Positions 32,592 through 41,845 of a stretch of 52,082 nt of DNA are shown in pieces. The stretch comes from Sporolactobacillus mangiferae (GTDB taxonomy: Bacteria > Bacillota > Bacilli > Bacillales > Sporolactobacillaceae). Numbering within the stretch: the stretch's first letter is position 1; each line of letters opens with the position of its first letter. The DNA lies in the NCBI RefSeq assembly GCF_023336505.1, contig NZ_JAMAST010000019.1, positions 1 through 52,082 of the forward strand, read 5' to 3'. A model generated the notes under the pieces. That model did not search any database, was not told where the DNA came from, and saw only the letters and a program-made list of their open reading frames with translations. The position numbers and the translations under genes were made by a program.

Positions 32592-33926
32592 TCACCCAAA
32601 AAAAGTTTGATAAAGCAGAAATACATTCAATGAGATCACTACTGCGGCAATGCACCAGGCGACAGCCGTAGTTCGTTTTTTATTGACAAGATCGCCCATC
32701 AGCGATTTATTGCTCGTAAAAATAATCAGCGGAATGATGGCAAGCGCAATGCCAAAAGAGAGAACAACCTGGCTCATGACCAGCGCTTTCGTCGGATTGG
32801 CGCCAGAAATAATCAGAATGAGTGGCGGCAGCATCGAACAGATACGGCGCAGGAAAACCGGAATTCGTTTATGAATAAAACCCTGCATCATGATATCCCC
32901 GGCCAATGTCCCCACCGATGAACTTGACAGCCCTGCTGACAGCAGTCCAATACCAAACAGAATGCCAGCTGCCGGTGCAATGTAATTGCTGAATCCATGA
33001 AAAGCCAAGGTCAGATCATCAATGATTTCTCTGCCGAAGAACGTTGAACCCGCGACAGCAAGCATAATAGCATTAATCAGTCCGGCAATGATCATGGCGA
33101 TCAGAATATCAACCAGCTCAAATCGAAAGATCTTCTTCCGCTCTTCTGCATTTTTGCCGATGACACGGCGGCAGGTCAGCCCGGAATGCATATAAATGGC
33201 ATGCGGCATGACGGTCGCACCGAGTATACCTGCAGCAAGCATCACGCTTTCTGTTCCCTGAAAGCGCGGAACGAAGCCTTGAACGAAGGGCCTGAATTCA
33301 GGTAATGCAAAGAGTATTTCAAAACTGAATGCAAGGACAACAACAAAAACCATTAATGCAATGACCAGCTCAAGCGGACGATAGCCTCTGACCTGGAACA
33401 TGAGAATCAGCAGAGCACAGAGTGCCGTTAAGATTGCTGCCGGAATCATCGGCAGGCCAAAAACGAGATGAAAACCGAGAGCCGCCCCGATAAACTCGGC
33501 AAGATCGGTTGCCATGATCATAATTTCACCTTGCACCCAGTAAAAGAAAGTGACTTTCCCGGGCCAGCGATCACGGATAATTTCCGGGAGGTTGTGCGCC
33601 GTCGCAATACCGATTTTGGCTGACAGCGTCTGAATCAGAATAGCCATCAGATTAGAGATCACGACGACCCAAAGCAGCAGATAACCGAATTGAGAACCCG
33701 CCTGAATATTGGTTGCATAATTGCCCGGATCAATATAAGCAACCGCCGCAATAAATGCCGGTCCGATAAAGGGAAGCATCTGCCGCCATCCTTTGGTTGC
33801 GCCGACTGCCTGTTCGTAAGACTGCATATGGGGAACCGACCCATTTTCCTCGGAAGATTGTCCGCCGTTCATCATCTTTTTGTTCAAGCGGTTCAGTCCG
33901 CCCGCCGCCTGTTCCTGGTTGGACAT
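32592..33926 (-). CDS. mntH: MntH, Nramp-family Mn2+/H+ symporter
   Basis: About 444 residues, eleven or so membrane helices. Signature PFIGPAFIAAVAYIDPGNYATN holds the metal-binding DPGN, and GATVMPHAIYMHSG holds the second MPH motif. ATG 33926 has AAGGAGG 6 nt upstream, so I reject the frame to 33950. A perfect inverted repeat lies just upstream of the gene. Imports manganese; likely repressed by an MntR-like regulator, which is not in the window. Confidence 0.95.
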   Translation of the reverse strand: MSNQEQAAGGLNRLNKKMMNGGQSSEENGSVPHMQSYEQAVGATKGWRQMLPFIGPAFIAAVAYIDPGNYATNIQAGSQFGYLLLWVVVISNLMAILIQTLSAKIGIATAHNLPEIIRDRWPGKVTFFYWVQGEIMIMATDLAEFIGAALGFHLVFGLPMIPAAILTALCALLILMFQVRGYRPLELVIALMVFVVVLAFSFEILFALPEFRPFVQGFVPRFQGTESVMLAAGILGATVMPHAIYMHSGLTCRRVIGKNAEERKKIFRFELVDILIAMIIAGLINAIMLAVAGSTFFGREIIDDLTLAFHGFSNYIAPAAGILFGIGLLSAGLSSSSVGTLAGDIMMQGFIHKRIPVFLRRICSMLPPLILIISGANPTKALVMSQVVLSFGIALAIIPLIIFTSNKSLMGDLVNKKRTTAVAWCIAAVVISLNVFLLYQTFFG

Positions 33927-33953
33927 GACGTTCCTCCTTTTTTCGCTCAAAGA

Positions 33954-33981
33954 ATATAAGTTTCACGCAAGAAACTTATAT
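33954..33981. promoter_or_regulatory. Perfect 11-bp inverted repeat upstream of mntH
   Basis: ATATAAGTTTC (33954-33964) and GAAACTTATAT (33971-33981) with a six-base spacer. It lies about 30 nt from the mntH start. Position and symmetry suit an MntR-type operator, but the sequence is only loosely like the B. subtilis one. Confidence 0.6.
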
Positions 33982-34076
33982 GCCTATCATTAAATTACTT
34001 GATTCGCCCGTATATTGCAACTTGTTTTTTTAAAAAGTAGATTTCGGGAAAATTTTATTTCATAAAAGGAAGCCGT

Positions 34077-35108
34077 TCAGCGGTGTTTCTCGGGGAGGCG
34101 GACCATGCACATATAAACAAAAACAAAGGCACAGAGCACGCCGTTCAATGGATAAAGCGTGGCAATCAGCGAGCTGTAACTGAATTGGCCAATAATCATT
34201 GTGCATACCAGCAGAAGACACATGGCCGTCCGCAGGGAAAACAGTGCCGGAAAAATACTGCAGAGCTGCCGGGTCATGCCAAATATATTGCCAACAAATG
34301 TGGTGAGAATTTCTCCAAAGATTACAGTAACAAAAGTGAAATGCAGGAGCGTTCCAAACGGGCGAACCATTTCTGCCATCGGCAATTCATATAATTCTAT
34401 CCCTGATTTTCCTGACAGCATGAGATGTGACAGCACGAGAATCAGTGTAAGCCCCAGGCCGCCAATGATGCCGCCCCAACGGATGACCTGTTCATCCTTA
34501 AAAGCCATAGCCATCGGAACAAGGACAACGAGCGCAGTCGACAGATTAAAAGCTGCATAGTTGAATGAGGCAAGGAACCAGCGTATATGTCTGCTTTCCG
34601 GAAAAATTTGTGCCCCGGTACCATTGGTCCAAAAGGCGAAAAAAATAAGCCCGATGAGCAACGGAACGACAATGACGTTTACGAGCAATAACCCACGGAC
34701 CCCTCTGACAAGAAACAGTCCAGCAAAAAATACGGTCACAAAAATACCCAGCTCCCTGCTCCACCCTATCTGTTCAGCAAATACTGCGCCCGACCCTGCC
34801 AGCATAACCCCGGTGATGCTTAATATGATGAAGAACAGGAGTGCCTGAATGACATTGCCAACCTGCCTGCCAAACAAAGCGGTCAGCAATTCATTAAACG
34901 AGTAGGCGTGGATACGCCGTGCATAGATCATCATTTTTGTGCCAACCCACGTCATGAATATACCGCTCATGATCGCACCAATCGTGCCTAATCCATGGTA
35001 TTGAGTGAAAAACTGAATGATTTCTCTTCCAGAGGCGAATCCGGCACCGACAATGGTACCGATAAACGTTGCCGCTACCTGCAAACTGTTGAGTAGTTTA
35101 CGCTTCAT
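34077..35108 (-). CDS. YkvI-like membrane transporter
   Basis: 343 residues with about ten membrane helices. Opens LQVAATFIGTIVGAGFASGREI, the unwound first-helix motif (GAGFASG) of the APC superfamily branch containing YkvI. No ligand can be assigned. ATG 35108, with GAGGGCG upstream. Stands alone with its own promoter region. Confidence 0.85.
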   Translation of the reverse strand: MKRKLLNSLQVAATFIGTIVGAGFASGREIIQFFTQYHGLGTIGAIMSGIFMTWVGTKMMIYARRIHAYSFNELLTALFGRQVGNVIQALLFFIILSITGVMLAGSGAVFAEQIGWSRELGIFVTVFFAGLFLVRGVRGLLLVNVIVVPLLIGLIFFAFWTNGTGAQIFPESRHIRWFLASFNYAAFNLSTALVVLVPMAMAFKDEQVIRWGGIIGGLGLTLILVLSHLMLSGKSGIELYELPMAEMVRPFGTLLHFTFVTVIFGEILTTFVGNIFGMTRQLCSIFPALFSLRTAMCLLLVCTMIIGQFSYSSLIATLYPLNGVLCAFVFVYMCMVRLPEKHR

Positions 35109-35200
35109 GCCTTCGCCCTCTTCTCATCCGTTCATTTTTACAGACCGCATTTGTTCCATCTTATGCGCGGCTTGTCCCGGGCATGCCTTTTGAATCGGGC

Positions 35201-35229
35201 TTTACAAAGCAGACTGCGCCTTTTATACT
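35201..35229 (+). promoter_or_regulatory. Sigma-A promoter of a short leader transcript upstream of rsgA
   Basis: TTTACA (35201-35206), 17 nt, TATACT (35224-35229). RNA should start near 35236. Confidence 0.75.
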
Positions 35230-35323
35230 TGAGCTATGCGAAAGAGGGCACCGGCTCATTTTAGAAAAGTGAGTGCAAGATCAGACAATGCCCGTACTTA
35301 AAAATGGGAAGGGGACATGTTTT

Positions 35324-35401
35324 ATGGTGAACAGCTTATGCACGACTTCAGACAATCTCATTGCTGCACGCCGCCAGTCCTCTTTGCCCGTGATTTTCTG
35401 A
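35324..35401 (+). CDS. 25-residue leader peptide upstream of rsgA
   Basis: ATG 35324, 25 codons, TGA. Begins MVNSLCTTSDNL and ends RRQSSLPVIF. AAGGGG lies 10 nt upstream. It sits in a promoter-to-terminator unit of about 250 nt. No family recognised; it could be an attenuation leader for rsgA or an independent small protein. Confidence 0.5.
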   Translation: MVNSLCTTSDNLIAARRQSSLPVIF

Positions 35402-35460
35402 ACGTTATACGGACAATTAGGGATTGGCGGCCGTCACAGGGGTCTATCCGTTTGCTGCGA

Positions 35461-35487
35461 AAGAACCGTGTGAACGGTTCTTTTTTT
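35461..35487 (+). terminator. Intrinsic terminator between the leader peptide and rsgA
   Basis: AAGAACCG, six-base loop, CGGTTCTT, T7. It lies 128 nt before the rsgA start and would block read-through from the promoter at 35201 unless antiterminated. Confidence 0.9.
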
Positions 35488-35581
35488 ATACTATAAGAAA
35501 GTTTAAAATTCAGCGGATTATAGTATAAGTGCGACGTCATCTTTGCCCTCGTCAGAGGCTTGGCAAAGCCAAGTTTTCTAA
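35488..35581 (-). repeat. Family 1 repeat, inverted, copy 10 (full length)
   Basis: TACTATAAGAAAGTTTAAAA, TCAGCGGATTATAGTATAAG, TGCGACGTCATCTTTGCC, GGCTTGGCAAAGCCAAG, TTTTCTAA: the reverse complement of the family consensus. Here the T-tract side of a plus-strand terminator abuts it, the mirror image of the forward copies. Confidence 0.92.
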
Positions 35582-35614
35582 TCCCTAATTTTTCTTATAA
35601 CAGGAGGATTTTCT

Positions 35615-36673
35615 TTGAATTTAATCACATATGGCTGGAATCAGCATTTAAAAGACCTGCCCCTGAATTTGATGTCCGATCAATCGGTTGGACGCATTAT
35701 TTCTGAGTATAAAGGACAATACAAACTGATCACGGAGCGTGGTGAATACTTGGCAGAGGTAGCCGGGAAAATGCGCCATCAGGCAGAAACGCGACAGGAT
35801 TTCCCGGCTGTCGGCGATTGGGTCGTCGTCCGAGAGCGCCATTCCGAGCACAAAGCAACCATTGATCGGATTCTGCCCCGCTTCAGCAAATTCTCACGCA
35901 AAACGGCCGGTTCTGCTACCACTGAACAAATTGTTGCCGCAAATATCGATACGGTCTTTCTTGTCATGGCACTTAATCACGATTTTAACCTGCGCAGGCT
36001 TGAGCGTTACCTGACTATGGCCTGGGAAAGCGGCGCCAACCCGGTAATTCTACTGAGCAAGGCAGATCTATGCGACGATCTTCAGGACAAAAGAACCGCC
36101 GTCGATTCCATTGCTTTCGGTGTACCTGTACTTACAGTCAGTGCATTGAATGATGAAGGAAAAGAGCAGCTTGCTCCCTACCTTGGCACCGGGAAAACCG
36201 GCGTATTCCTTGGTTCTTCCGGTGCTGGCAAATCAACATTAACCAACTGGCTCTGCGGTCGGCAAATCCAGACAGTCAATGCCGTGCGGACAGACGATGA
36301 CCGTGGACGGCATACGACAACCAATCGCGAGCTGATCGTACTTCCGGGCGGCGGGGTGATCATCGACACACCAGGTATGCGCGAATTACAGCTCTGGGCC
36401 GCGTCTGATTCATCGCTCGATCATAGTTTCTCGGATGTCGAAGCACTGGCTGCAAATTGTCGATTCGGCGACTGCACGCACCAAAGCGAACCCGGATGCG
36501 CCGTTCAAAAAGCACTGAAAGACGGCCGTCTGAGTGCGGAGCGCTACAGAAGCTACCTGAAATTGCAGCGTGAACTTGCTTTTGTCCGCCGAAAGACCGA
36601 CCCTCAGGCAAGGCTCATAGAAAAAGCGCATTGGAAAAAAATCCATGTGCAAATGCGTCGGCGACCAAAATAA
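35615..36673 (+). CDS. rsgA: RsgA-type ribosome small-subunit GTPase (long form)
   Basis: 352 residues, circularly permuted GTPase. N-terminal OB region (GRIISEYKGQYKLITERGEY), G4-like LLSKADL, G1 GSSGAGKSTL, G2 region TDDDRGRHTTT, G3 DTPGMREL, and the zinc knuckle CRFGDCTHQSEPGC. It checks 30S assembly and is about 60 residues longer than the shorter B. subtilis RsgA. The start is TTG 35615 with AGGAGG 8 nt upstream. It may be a second, specialised copy. Confidence 0.93.
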   Translation: MNLITYGWNQHLKDLPLNLMSDQSVGRIISEYKGQYKLITERGEYLAEVAGKMRHQAETRQDFPAVGDWVVVRERHSEHKATIDRILPRFSKFSRKTAGSATTEQIVAANIDTVFLVMALNHDFNLRRLERYLTMAWESGANPVILLSKADLCDDLQDKRTAVDSIAFGVPVLTVSALNDEGKEQLAPYLGTGKTGVFLGSSGAGKSTLTNWLCGRQIQTVNAVRTDDDRGRHTTTNRELIVLPGGGVIIDTPGMRELQLWAASDSSLDHSFSDVEALAANCRFGDCTHQSEPGCAVQKALKDGRLSAERYRSYLKLQRELAFVRRKTDPQARLIEKAHWKKIHVQMRRRPK

Positions 36674-36748
36674 AATGGACCGAGTTTGTTGGAAAATCGG
36701 ATCTCGCTAAAACAAATGCGAAGCCACCGTTTCCTTTTATAGTACAAA

Positions 36749-36790
36749 GCAACACCAATGTCAGCGATTCTGGACATTGGTGTTTTTGTA
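36749..36790 (+). terminator. Intrinsic terminator of rsgA
   Basis: AACACCAATGTC and GACATTGGTGTT with a T5 tail. Confidence 0.9.
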
Positions 36791-36869
36791 CTGCAGATGA
36801 ATGTGGGTGCACGGAAAATGCTAACGGGGTTTCTAAGCTGGCTACCAGCCATCGCGAACGGTTTGCCGT

Positions 36870-36980
36870 TCGTGCAGCGGGATTTCCGGTCATCATGAAC
36901 GGTTTTCCGACCATTGTGAATGGGTTTCCGACCATCGATCGTAAACGGGGTTCAGACCACCATGAACGGATTGCCGGCAC
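36870..36980. repeat. Degenerate 21-nt tandem repeat, locus C
   Basis: Four to five units of the type GG.TTTCCG.CCAT, spaced 21-25 nt, related to locus B. The minus frame reads VGNPF.MVGKPF.MTGNP heptads. It lies between the rsgA terminator and the GNAT gene. Confidence 0.7.
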
Positions 36981-37058
36981 TGCACCATTACGCTTCTATG
37001 CTTATGATGCTAGAATGAAAGAGAACAATCGATCAACCTGTCATGGAGGAGAGCATGC

Positions 37059-37595
37059 ATGAGTCAGATACTGAAGCCGCTGTGCAAAAAAGACTTTAAC
37101 CTTTTTTATCAATTGATGGAGGCCTCATTTCCTGAGGAGGAATATCGCGCGTATGATGAAGAACTTCACTTGCTGGATAAGAAGGCATTCTCCGTTCTTG
37201 TCCGCTACGACTTATCAGGGCGAAGAATCGAGGGCTTCATCGCTGAATGGCGCTTCCGAACCTGCTCCTTTCTTGAGCAGCTCGCGGTTGAACCAACCTT
37301 GCGTGGAAGAGGAATTGGCTCGGAAATGTTGAAAAGCTACCTCAGTCAGACCGATAAACCTGTGCTCATCGAAGTGGAACGGCCGTCAGCTTCGGAGCTT
37401 GCCGCGCGCCGCATCGATTTTTATCAGCGGCTGGGGTTCATCCTCTGCTCATTTGGCTACACCCAGCCGGATCTGAGACCGTCCGGGTCACGTGTCGATC
37501 TCCTCTTGATGCACTATCCGTTTGCCCTATCTGAACATGACCTTCTTGCCCGAAAAAAAGAAATCTTCCACACTGTGTATGGGACGGAAATTTAA
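37059..37595 (+). CDS. GNAT-family N-acetyltransferase
   Basis: 178 residues. GNAT core with acetyl-CoA loop LAVEPTLRGRGIGSEML (Q/RxxGxG form) and ARRIDFYQRLGFI in motif B. The substrate is unknown. GGAGGAG lies 6 nt before ATG 37059. Confidence 0.88.
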   Translation: MSQILKPLCKKDFNLFYQLMEASFPEEEYRAYDEELHLLDKKAFSVLVRYDLSGRRIEGFIAEWRFRTCSFLEQLAVEPTLRGRGIGSEMLKSYLSQTDKPVLIEVERPSASELAARRIDFYQRLGFILCSFGYTQPDLRPSGSRVDLLLMHYPFALSEHDLLARKKEIFHTVYGTEI

Positions 37596-37642
37596 AAGCT
37601 ATGTACGAAAATCGACAGCAACCACTGCCGATTCCTATTTTG

Positions 37643-37750
37643 TCAATAGCACCAGGCCGCGCCAATGATGATTAAGAGAATAAAAAGCACAACCAGCAAT
37701 GCGAATCCGAAGTTTTTGCCAATGCCTTCAGAAGCACCCATGATGCTCAT
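37643..37750 (-). CDS. YjcZ-type small membrane protein
   Basis: 35 residues: MSIMGASEGIGKNFGFALL, VVLFILLIIIGAAW, CY end. One hydrophobic helix and a Gly/aromatic N-terminus match the YjcZ/YhaL-like small proteins of spore formers. GGAGGTG lies upstream; the ATG at 37741 is better spaced than the one at 37750. It is convergent with the GNAT gene. Confidence 0.7.
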   Translation of the reverse strand: MSIMGASEGIGKNFGFALLVVLFILLIIIGAAWCY

Positions 37751-37939
37751 CACCTCCAGTCAAGTTCCCTATATCCTATGCAGCTGTCTCTGATCGTTTC
37801 GCTGGTTTTTAAAAACACCGATACCACATCTTCAGCGGCATGATGTTCTGTGTTTACTGTGATAAAATGGCAATGATTCATGTATCGGACACATCACTGT
37901 CTGGTTTTATGGTACGGATCACATAAGGAGGCTTTGCAT

Positions 37940-39172
37940 ATGGAAAACTTTGAAGACTTATTAAACCAATATGCCGATGTTACCGTAAAGATCGGCCTTA
38001 ATGTTCAGCAAAATCAGCAGGTAATGATCTTTGCTCCAATTGAATCGCCGGATTTTGTGAGAAAGGTCGTGCAAAAGGCCTATGAAGCCGGGGCAAGCCA
38101 TGTTTATGTCGAATGGTCGGACGAACAGACGACGCGACTTAATCTTGAACGGGCACCGATGAAGGCACTGAGTCACTATCCGGAGTGGCGTTCGAGCGCT
38201 TACAGAGAACTGTCTGAGCAGAACGCAGCATTCCTTTATATCTATTCACCGAATCCCACGCTGCTTCAAGGCATTGATCCGCTGCGCGTCGCGGCGGCAC
38301 AGAAAGCAGCAGCGGCTGCAAACAAGCAGTTCTCCAATGATAAAAGCAGTGCCAGGGTAAGCTGGACAATTGTGTCGGTCCCGACCTCCGCATGGGCCGC
38401 AACTGTTTTCCCGGATAAGAGCGAAAATGCACGCATCGAAGCACTCTGGCGGCAGATTTTTAAAATTACCCGTGCCGATCAAAAAAATCCGAAGGAGGCA
38501 TGGGAAAAACACATTCAAACGCTCACAGACAGATTGAATTATCTGAATGAAAAGCGTTTCAAAAAACTGCTTTACAAGGCGCCGGGCACAGATCTGACAA
38601 TCGAGCTTCCCTTTGACCAGCTCTGGGTTGGCGGAGGTATGACTAATGATCAGGGGGTTCCGTTCCAGCCAAATATACCGACTGAAGAAGTATTTACCAT
38701 GCCACTGAAAAACGGGGTCAACGGCACTGTCTCCAGTACAAAGCCGCTGAATTACGGCGGTAGTCTCATCAACAATTTTCGGATTACGTTTAAAGATGGG
38801 CGGATTATTGATTATCATGCAGAGCAGGGAGCGGATACGCTGAAACAGATCATTGAGACTGACGAAGGGGCGCATTATCTCGGTGAGGTTTCTCTCGTGC
38901 CACACCATTCACCCATTTCAGAGACAAACCTTATCTTTTATAATACGTTGTTTGACGAAAACGCCTCCTGTCATTTGGCCATCGGCCACGGTTTCCCATT
39001 CAACTTGCGTGACGGACGGAACATGTCCGAGGAGGCTCTTGCTGCTGCAGGGATGAACCAGAGTCTGATGCACGTTGATTTTATGGTTGGTTCCGCTGAT
39101 CTTGACATCACAGGCGAAGCTTCGGACGGCACGCGCATACCGATTTTCCGGGGCGGCAACTGGGCCATTTAA
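37940..39172 (+). CDS. M29 family aminopeptidase (AmpS/PepS type)
   Basis: 410 residues. Signatures of the thermophilic aminopeptidase family: IGLNVQQNQQVMIFAP, VSWTIVSVPTSAWAATVFP, LPFDQLWVGGG, QPNIPTEEVFTMPL, HYLGEVSLVPHHSPI, CHLAIGHGFPFNLRDG and HVDFMVGSADLDI. Metal ligands are in the Glu- and His-rich last third. I use ATG 37940 because AAGGAGG lies 8 nt upstream; the frame to 37880 has none. Confidence 0.94.
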   Translation: MENFEDLLNQYADVTVKIGLNVQQNQQVMIFAPIESPDFVRKVVQKAYEAGASHVYVEWSDEQTTRLNLERAPMKALSHYPEWRSSAYRELSEQNAAFLYIYSPNPTLLQGIDPLRVAAAQKAAAAANKQFSNDKSSARVSWTIVSVPTSAWAATVFPDKSENARIEALWRQIFKITRADQKNPKEAWEKHIQTLTDRLNYLNEKRFKKLLYKAPGTDLTIELPFDQLWVGGGMTNDQGVPFQPNIPTEEVFTMPLKNGVNGTVSSTKPLNYGGSLINNFRITFKDGRIIDYHAEQGADTLKQIIETDEGAHYLGEVSLVPHHSPISETNLIFYNTLFDENASCHLAIGHGFPFNLRDGRNMSEEALAAAGMNQSLMHVDFMVGSADLDITGEASDGTRIPIFRGGNWAI

Positions 39173-39174
39173 GA

Positions 39175-39452
39175 TTAGAAAACTTGGCTTTGCCATATTT
39201 TAACTAAGGCAAAGCTCTAGTTGCACTTATACTATTTTCCTTAAATTTTATATACTTTCTTATAGTATTAGAAAACTTGGCTTTGCCATATTTTAACTAA
39301 GGCAAAGCTCTAGTTGCACTTATACTATTTTCCTTAAATTTTATATACTTTCTTATAGTATTAGAAAACTTGGCTTTGCCAAGCCTTTAGCGATAGCAAA
39401 GACGCCGTCGCACTGATACTATATATAATCCGCTGAATTTTAAACTTTCAAG
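39175..39452 (+). repeat. Family 1 repeat, three tandem 93-bp copies (copies 11-13)
   Basis: Copies start at 39175, 39268 and 39361, exactly 93 bp apart. The first two are almost identical (TTAGAAAACTTGGCTTTGCC, TATTTTAACTAAGGCAAAGC, TCTAGTTGCACTTATAC, TATACTTTCTTATAGTA); the third is the normal type with GACGCCGTCGCACTGATAC. The last one ends at the terminator at 39459. Confidence 0.95.
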
Positions 39453-39458
39453 AATATA

Positions 39459-39502
39459 AGAAAAAAGGCAGATCGGACATTGATTCCGATCTGCCTTTTT
39501 TG
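39459..39502. terminator. Bidirectional terminator between the aminopeptidase and chemoreceptor genes
   Basis: AAAAAAGGCAGATCGGA and TCCGATCTGCCTTTTTT: an 11-bp G/C-rich stem with A6 on the left and T6 on the right. Convergent genes on both sides. Confidence 0.92.
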
Positions 39503-39626
39503 GTATGGAGACAACTTTCACGTTTTGATGAATCCACGCAGCCCTTGATCCATTTATGTAAGCTGGGAGAGACACTGCCAGGCACACACCGATTCTCACC
39601 GGATGCTTCAATAATCATGTAAAAGA

Positions 39627-41759
39627 TCAGATTTTAAACCGTTTAATTTCATTCTGCATCAATTGCGCCTGTCGCTCCAAATCACCAGCCAGTTTATTCA
39701 GCTCTTCCATCGAAGCTGTCTGTTCCTGAACCGAAGCGCTCATTTCTTCCGTGCTTGCAGCCGTTTCCTCACTCGTCGACGCAATGGTCTGCATGCCCTG
39801 ATTAATTTGCTCAATCTGCTTATTAGTCGAGATAATCGCATCAGCAATGGTCTGCATACCTTTTACGTTTAATTCAATGGTTCTTTTAATTTCCTCAAAA
39901 CCTTTATTTGCTTCAGCAACCGCTTCATGCTGACCTTCCAAAGTCTGGTTGGTCTGCTCGCAATAAGCGACGGCCTCCTGGATTTCTTTATTCATCGACT
40001 CAATCATGTCGGTTACTTCCTGCAGCGAATGATTGGTCTGCTGAGCGAGCTTGCGAATCTCATCGGCAACAACGGCAAATCCTTTCCCCTGTTCGCCGGC
40101 ATGTGCCGCCTCTATGCTGGCATTAAGAGAAAGCAGATTGGTTCTCCGCGCAATGCCATCCAGCACATCAATGATCTTGTGGACATTTTTCGCATGTTCA
40201 TCAAGCCGCAGAACCGTGTGAATGATTTGCTGGGTGGTCTCTGAAGATGTCTTTGATTGTGTGGACAAATGATTCATTTTGTCGAGTCCGTTCTTCGCGT
40301 AATCAGTCATCCGGTAAGCCCCCTGAAGCACATCCTTGCTTCGCGCGTCTATTCTGCCGACTGCTTCAAGAAGCGTTTGCATGGTGCTTTGACTCTCGTC
40401 AATCGACTGAGACTGATTTGAAGCACCGGCCGCAATTTCCGTAACGGTTGCACTGATCTCATTTGCCGAAGCAACGTTCTCTTCAGCACTTGCTACTAGA
40501 GTCTGGGAGGCACCGGTAATCTGATGGGACACATCGATCATCTGTTTAAATGCTTTCCGGTTCGTGCTCGCAAGTGCGTTTATACTTTTCGCTACCTCTG
40601 CCAGTTCATCTTTACTGCTGATCGGAATATGGACGGTCAGATCGCCATTCTCGATACGGTGGGCAGCCGTCTGAAGCGTTTTAAAGCGCCGGGTCACCCG
40701 GCCAAGCACATAACTGGTAAAGAGAATCGCAACACCGATAATAACAAGCAGCGTAATGATTGACGGCAGGACAATCAGATTCGCTTTGCCTGAAATTTCA
40801 CTTTTGTCAATAAAGCCCAGCAAAGTCCAGCCGGTTGTCTTATTCGTTTGGAAAATCACCAATTCCTGTCTGCCATTAACGTTGGCATAGAACTGTCCGC
40901 TTTTCCCACGTTTGCGCAATTCTTTATAAAAATCCTGTCTGGCGATGCTTTTGCCGATCTGATTCTTTTTCGGCGACGCAATATAAGTACCCTTGCTGTC
41001 CAGCAGTGCCGTATAGCCGGAATCCCCTAATTTGGCTTCGCTTACCTGCTTAATAATGGACTGGATGAACAGATCCATTTTCAGAACGCCCTTAATCTGG
41101 CCGCTATCCATGACCGCCTGAACAACACTGACAACGTTCTGGCTAGTCACTTTATCTACGTATGGATCGGTCCACTTCGACTGGCCGCTTCCGGACGCGC
41201 CGCTTCGATACCAGGGCTCTTCAGTCGGATCATAGCCCTTGGGGAAAAAATAGATTGGCGAGCGCACAACCGCGCCCTCGGCAGAAGCGTAAGTCAGCGC
41301 CTGATATTTTGTATTTGAGCTGAGCACATTTTGGAATGCCTGCTGAATGTCTTCAGAATTTTTTTGCACGTTATTCAGTGACTTACTCATTGTAAACTGG
41401 CGGGCAACCGATTGTGCGTCATCGAAATAAGTATTAAAAGTCTGATCCGTCGCGGTCAGCTGCCCCATTGAAGATCTGATCAGCTGATCGCGGGTCAGCT
41501 TGGCCCCATAAAAATAACTGAACAGGCCGCCGATAATTCCGACTACCACAATCATGCTGATAATCGGGATCAGCAGTTGTTTACGCAAGCTTTTGTTCCT
41601 GAGGCGCCGCTCAATAAGTGCAACGGGCAAATAACGAACGAGTTTATCGCTTGATTTCAACGTTTTTCTAATCCTGTCCATGCCATTTTTTCCAGACTTC
41701 TGATTACGGACCTTTCCTGTATTCGCCGTTTTCTTCGCTGTGCCCTTCTCTTTATTCAT
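39627..41759 (-). CDS. Methyl-accepting chemotaxis protein with dCache sensor
   Basis: 710 residues. A basic N-terminal 60 residues, membrane helix at about 63-85, an extracellular Cache-type domain (about 95-320; [39 protein letters not shown]), second helix at about 323-348, HAMP, then the signalling domain with the tip [20 protein letters not shown]. The YxxxPW and GDSGY parts suggest a small amino or organic acid ligand. G-rich sequence precedes the ATG. Neighbouring receptor gene at 41846. Confidence 0.94.
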   Translation of the reverse strand: MNKEKGTAKKTANTGKVRNQKSGKNGMDRIRKTLKSSDKLVRYLPVALIERRLRNKSLRKQLLIPIISMIVVVGIIGGLFSYFYGAKLTRDQLIRSSMGQLTATDQTFNTYFDDAQSVARQFTMSKSLNNVQKNSEDIQQAFQNVLSSNTKYQALTYASAEGAVVRSPIYFFPKGYDPTEEPWYRSGASGSGQSKWTDPYVDKVTSQNVVSVVQAVMDSGQIKGVLKMDLFIQSIIKQVSEAKLGDSGYTALLDSKGTYIASPKKNQIGKSIARQDFYKELRKRGKSGQFYANVNGRQELVIFQTNKTTGWTLLGFIDKSEISGKANLIVLPSIITLLVIIGVAILFTSYVLGRVTRRFKTLQTAAHRIENGDLTVHIPISSKDELAEVAKSINALASTNRKAFKQMIDVSHQITGASQTLVASAEENVASANEISATVTEIAAGASNQSQSIDESQSTMQTLLEAVGRIDARSKDVLQGAYRMTDYAKNGLDKMNHLSTQSKTSSETTQQIIHTVLRLDEHAKNVHKIIDVLDGIARRTNLLSLNASIEAAHAGEQGKGFAVVADEIRKLAQQTNHSLQEVTDMIESMNKEIQEAVAYCEQTNQTLEGQHEAVAEANKGFEEIKRTIELNVKGMQTIADAIISTNKQIEQINQGMQTIASTSEETAASTEEMSASVQEQTASMEELNKLAGDLERQAQLMQNEIKRFKI

Positions 41760-41845
41760 TGCATGTGCCCCCCGAAAAGTAATCCCCCGCTGCTCTCTGA
41801 TCCATCAATCACTCATTTGCTCTCTATATTAAAAGGCTCATCTTG

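Noticed and set aside
39387-39611. 74-residue minus-strand frame after the aminopeptidase gene
   Set aside because: Covers a repeat and a terminator; no coding signal.
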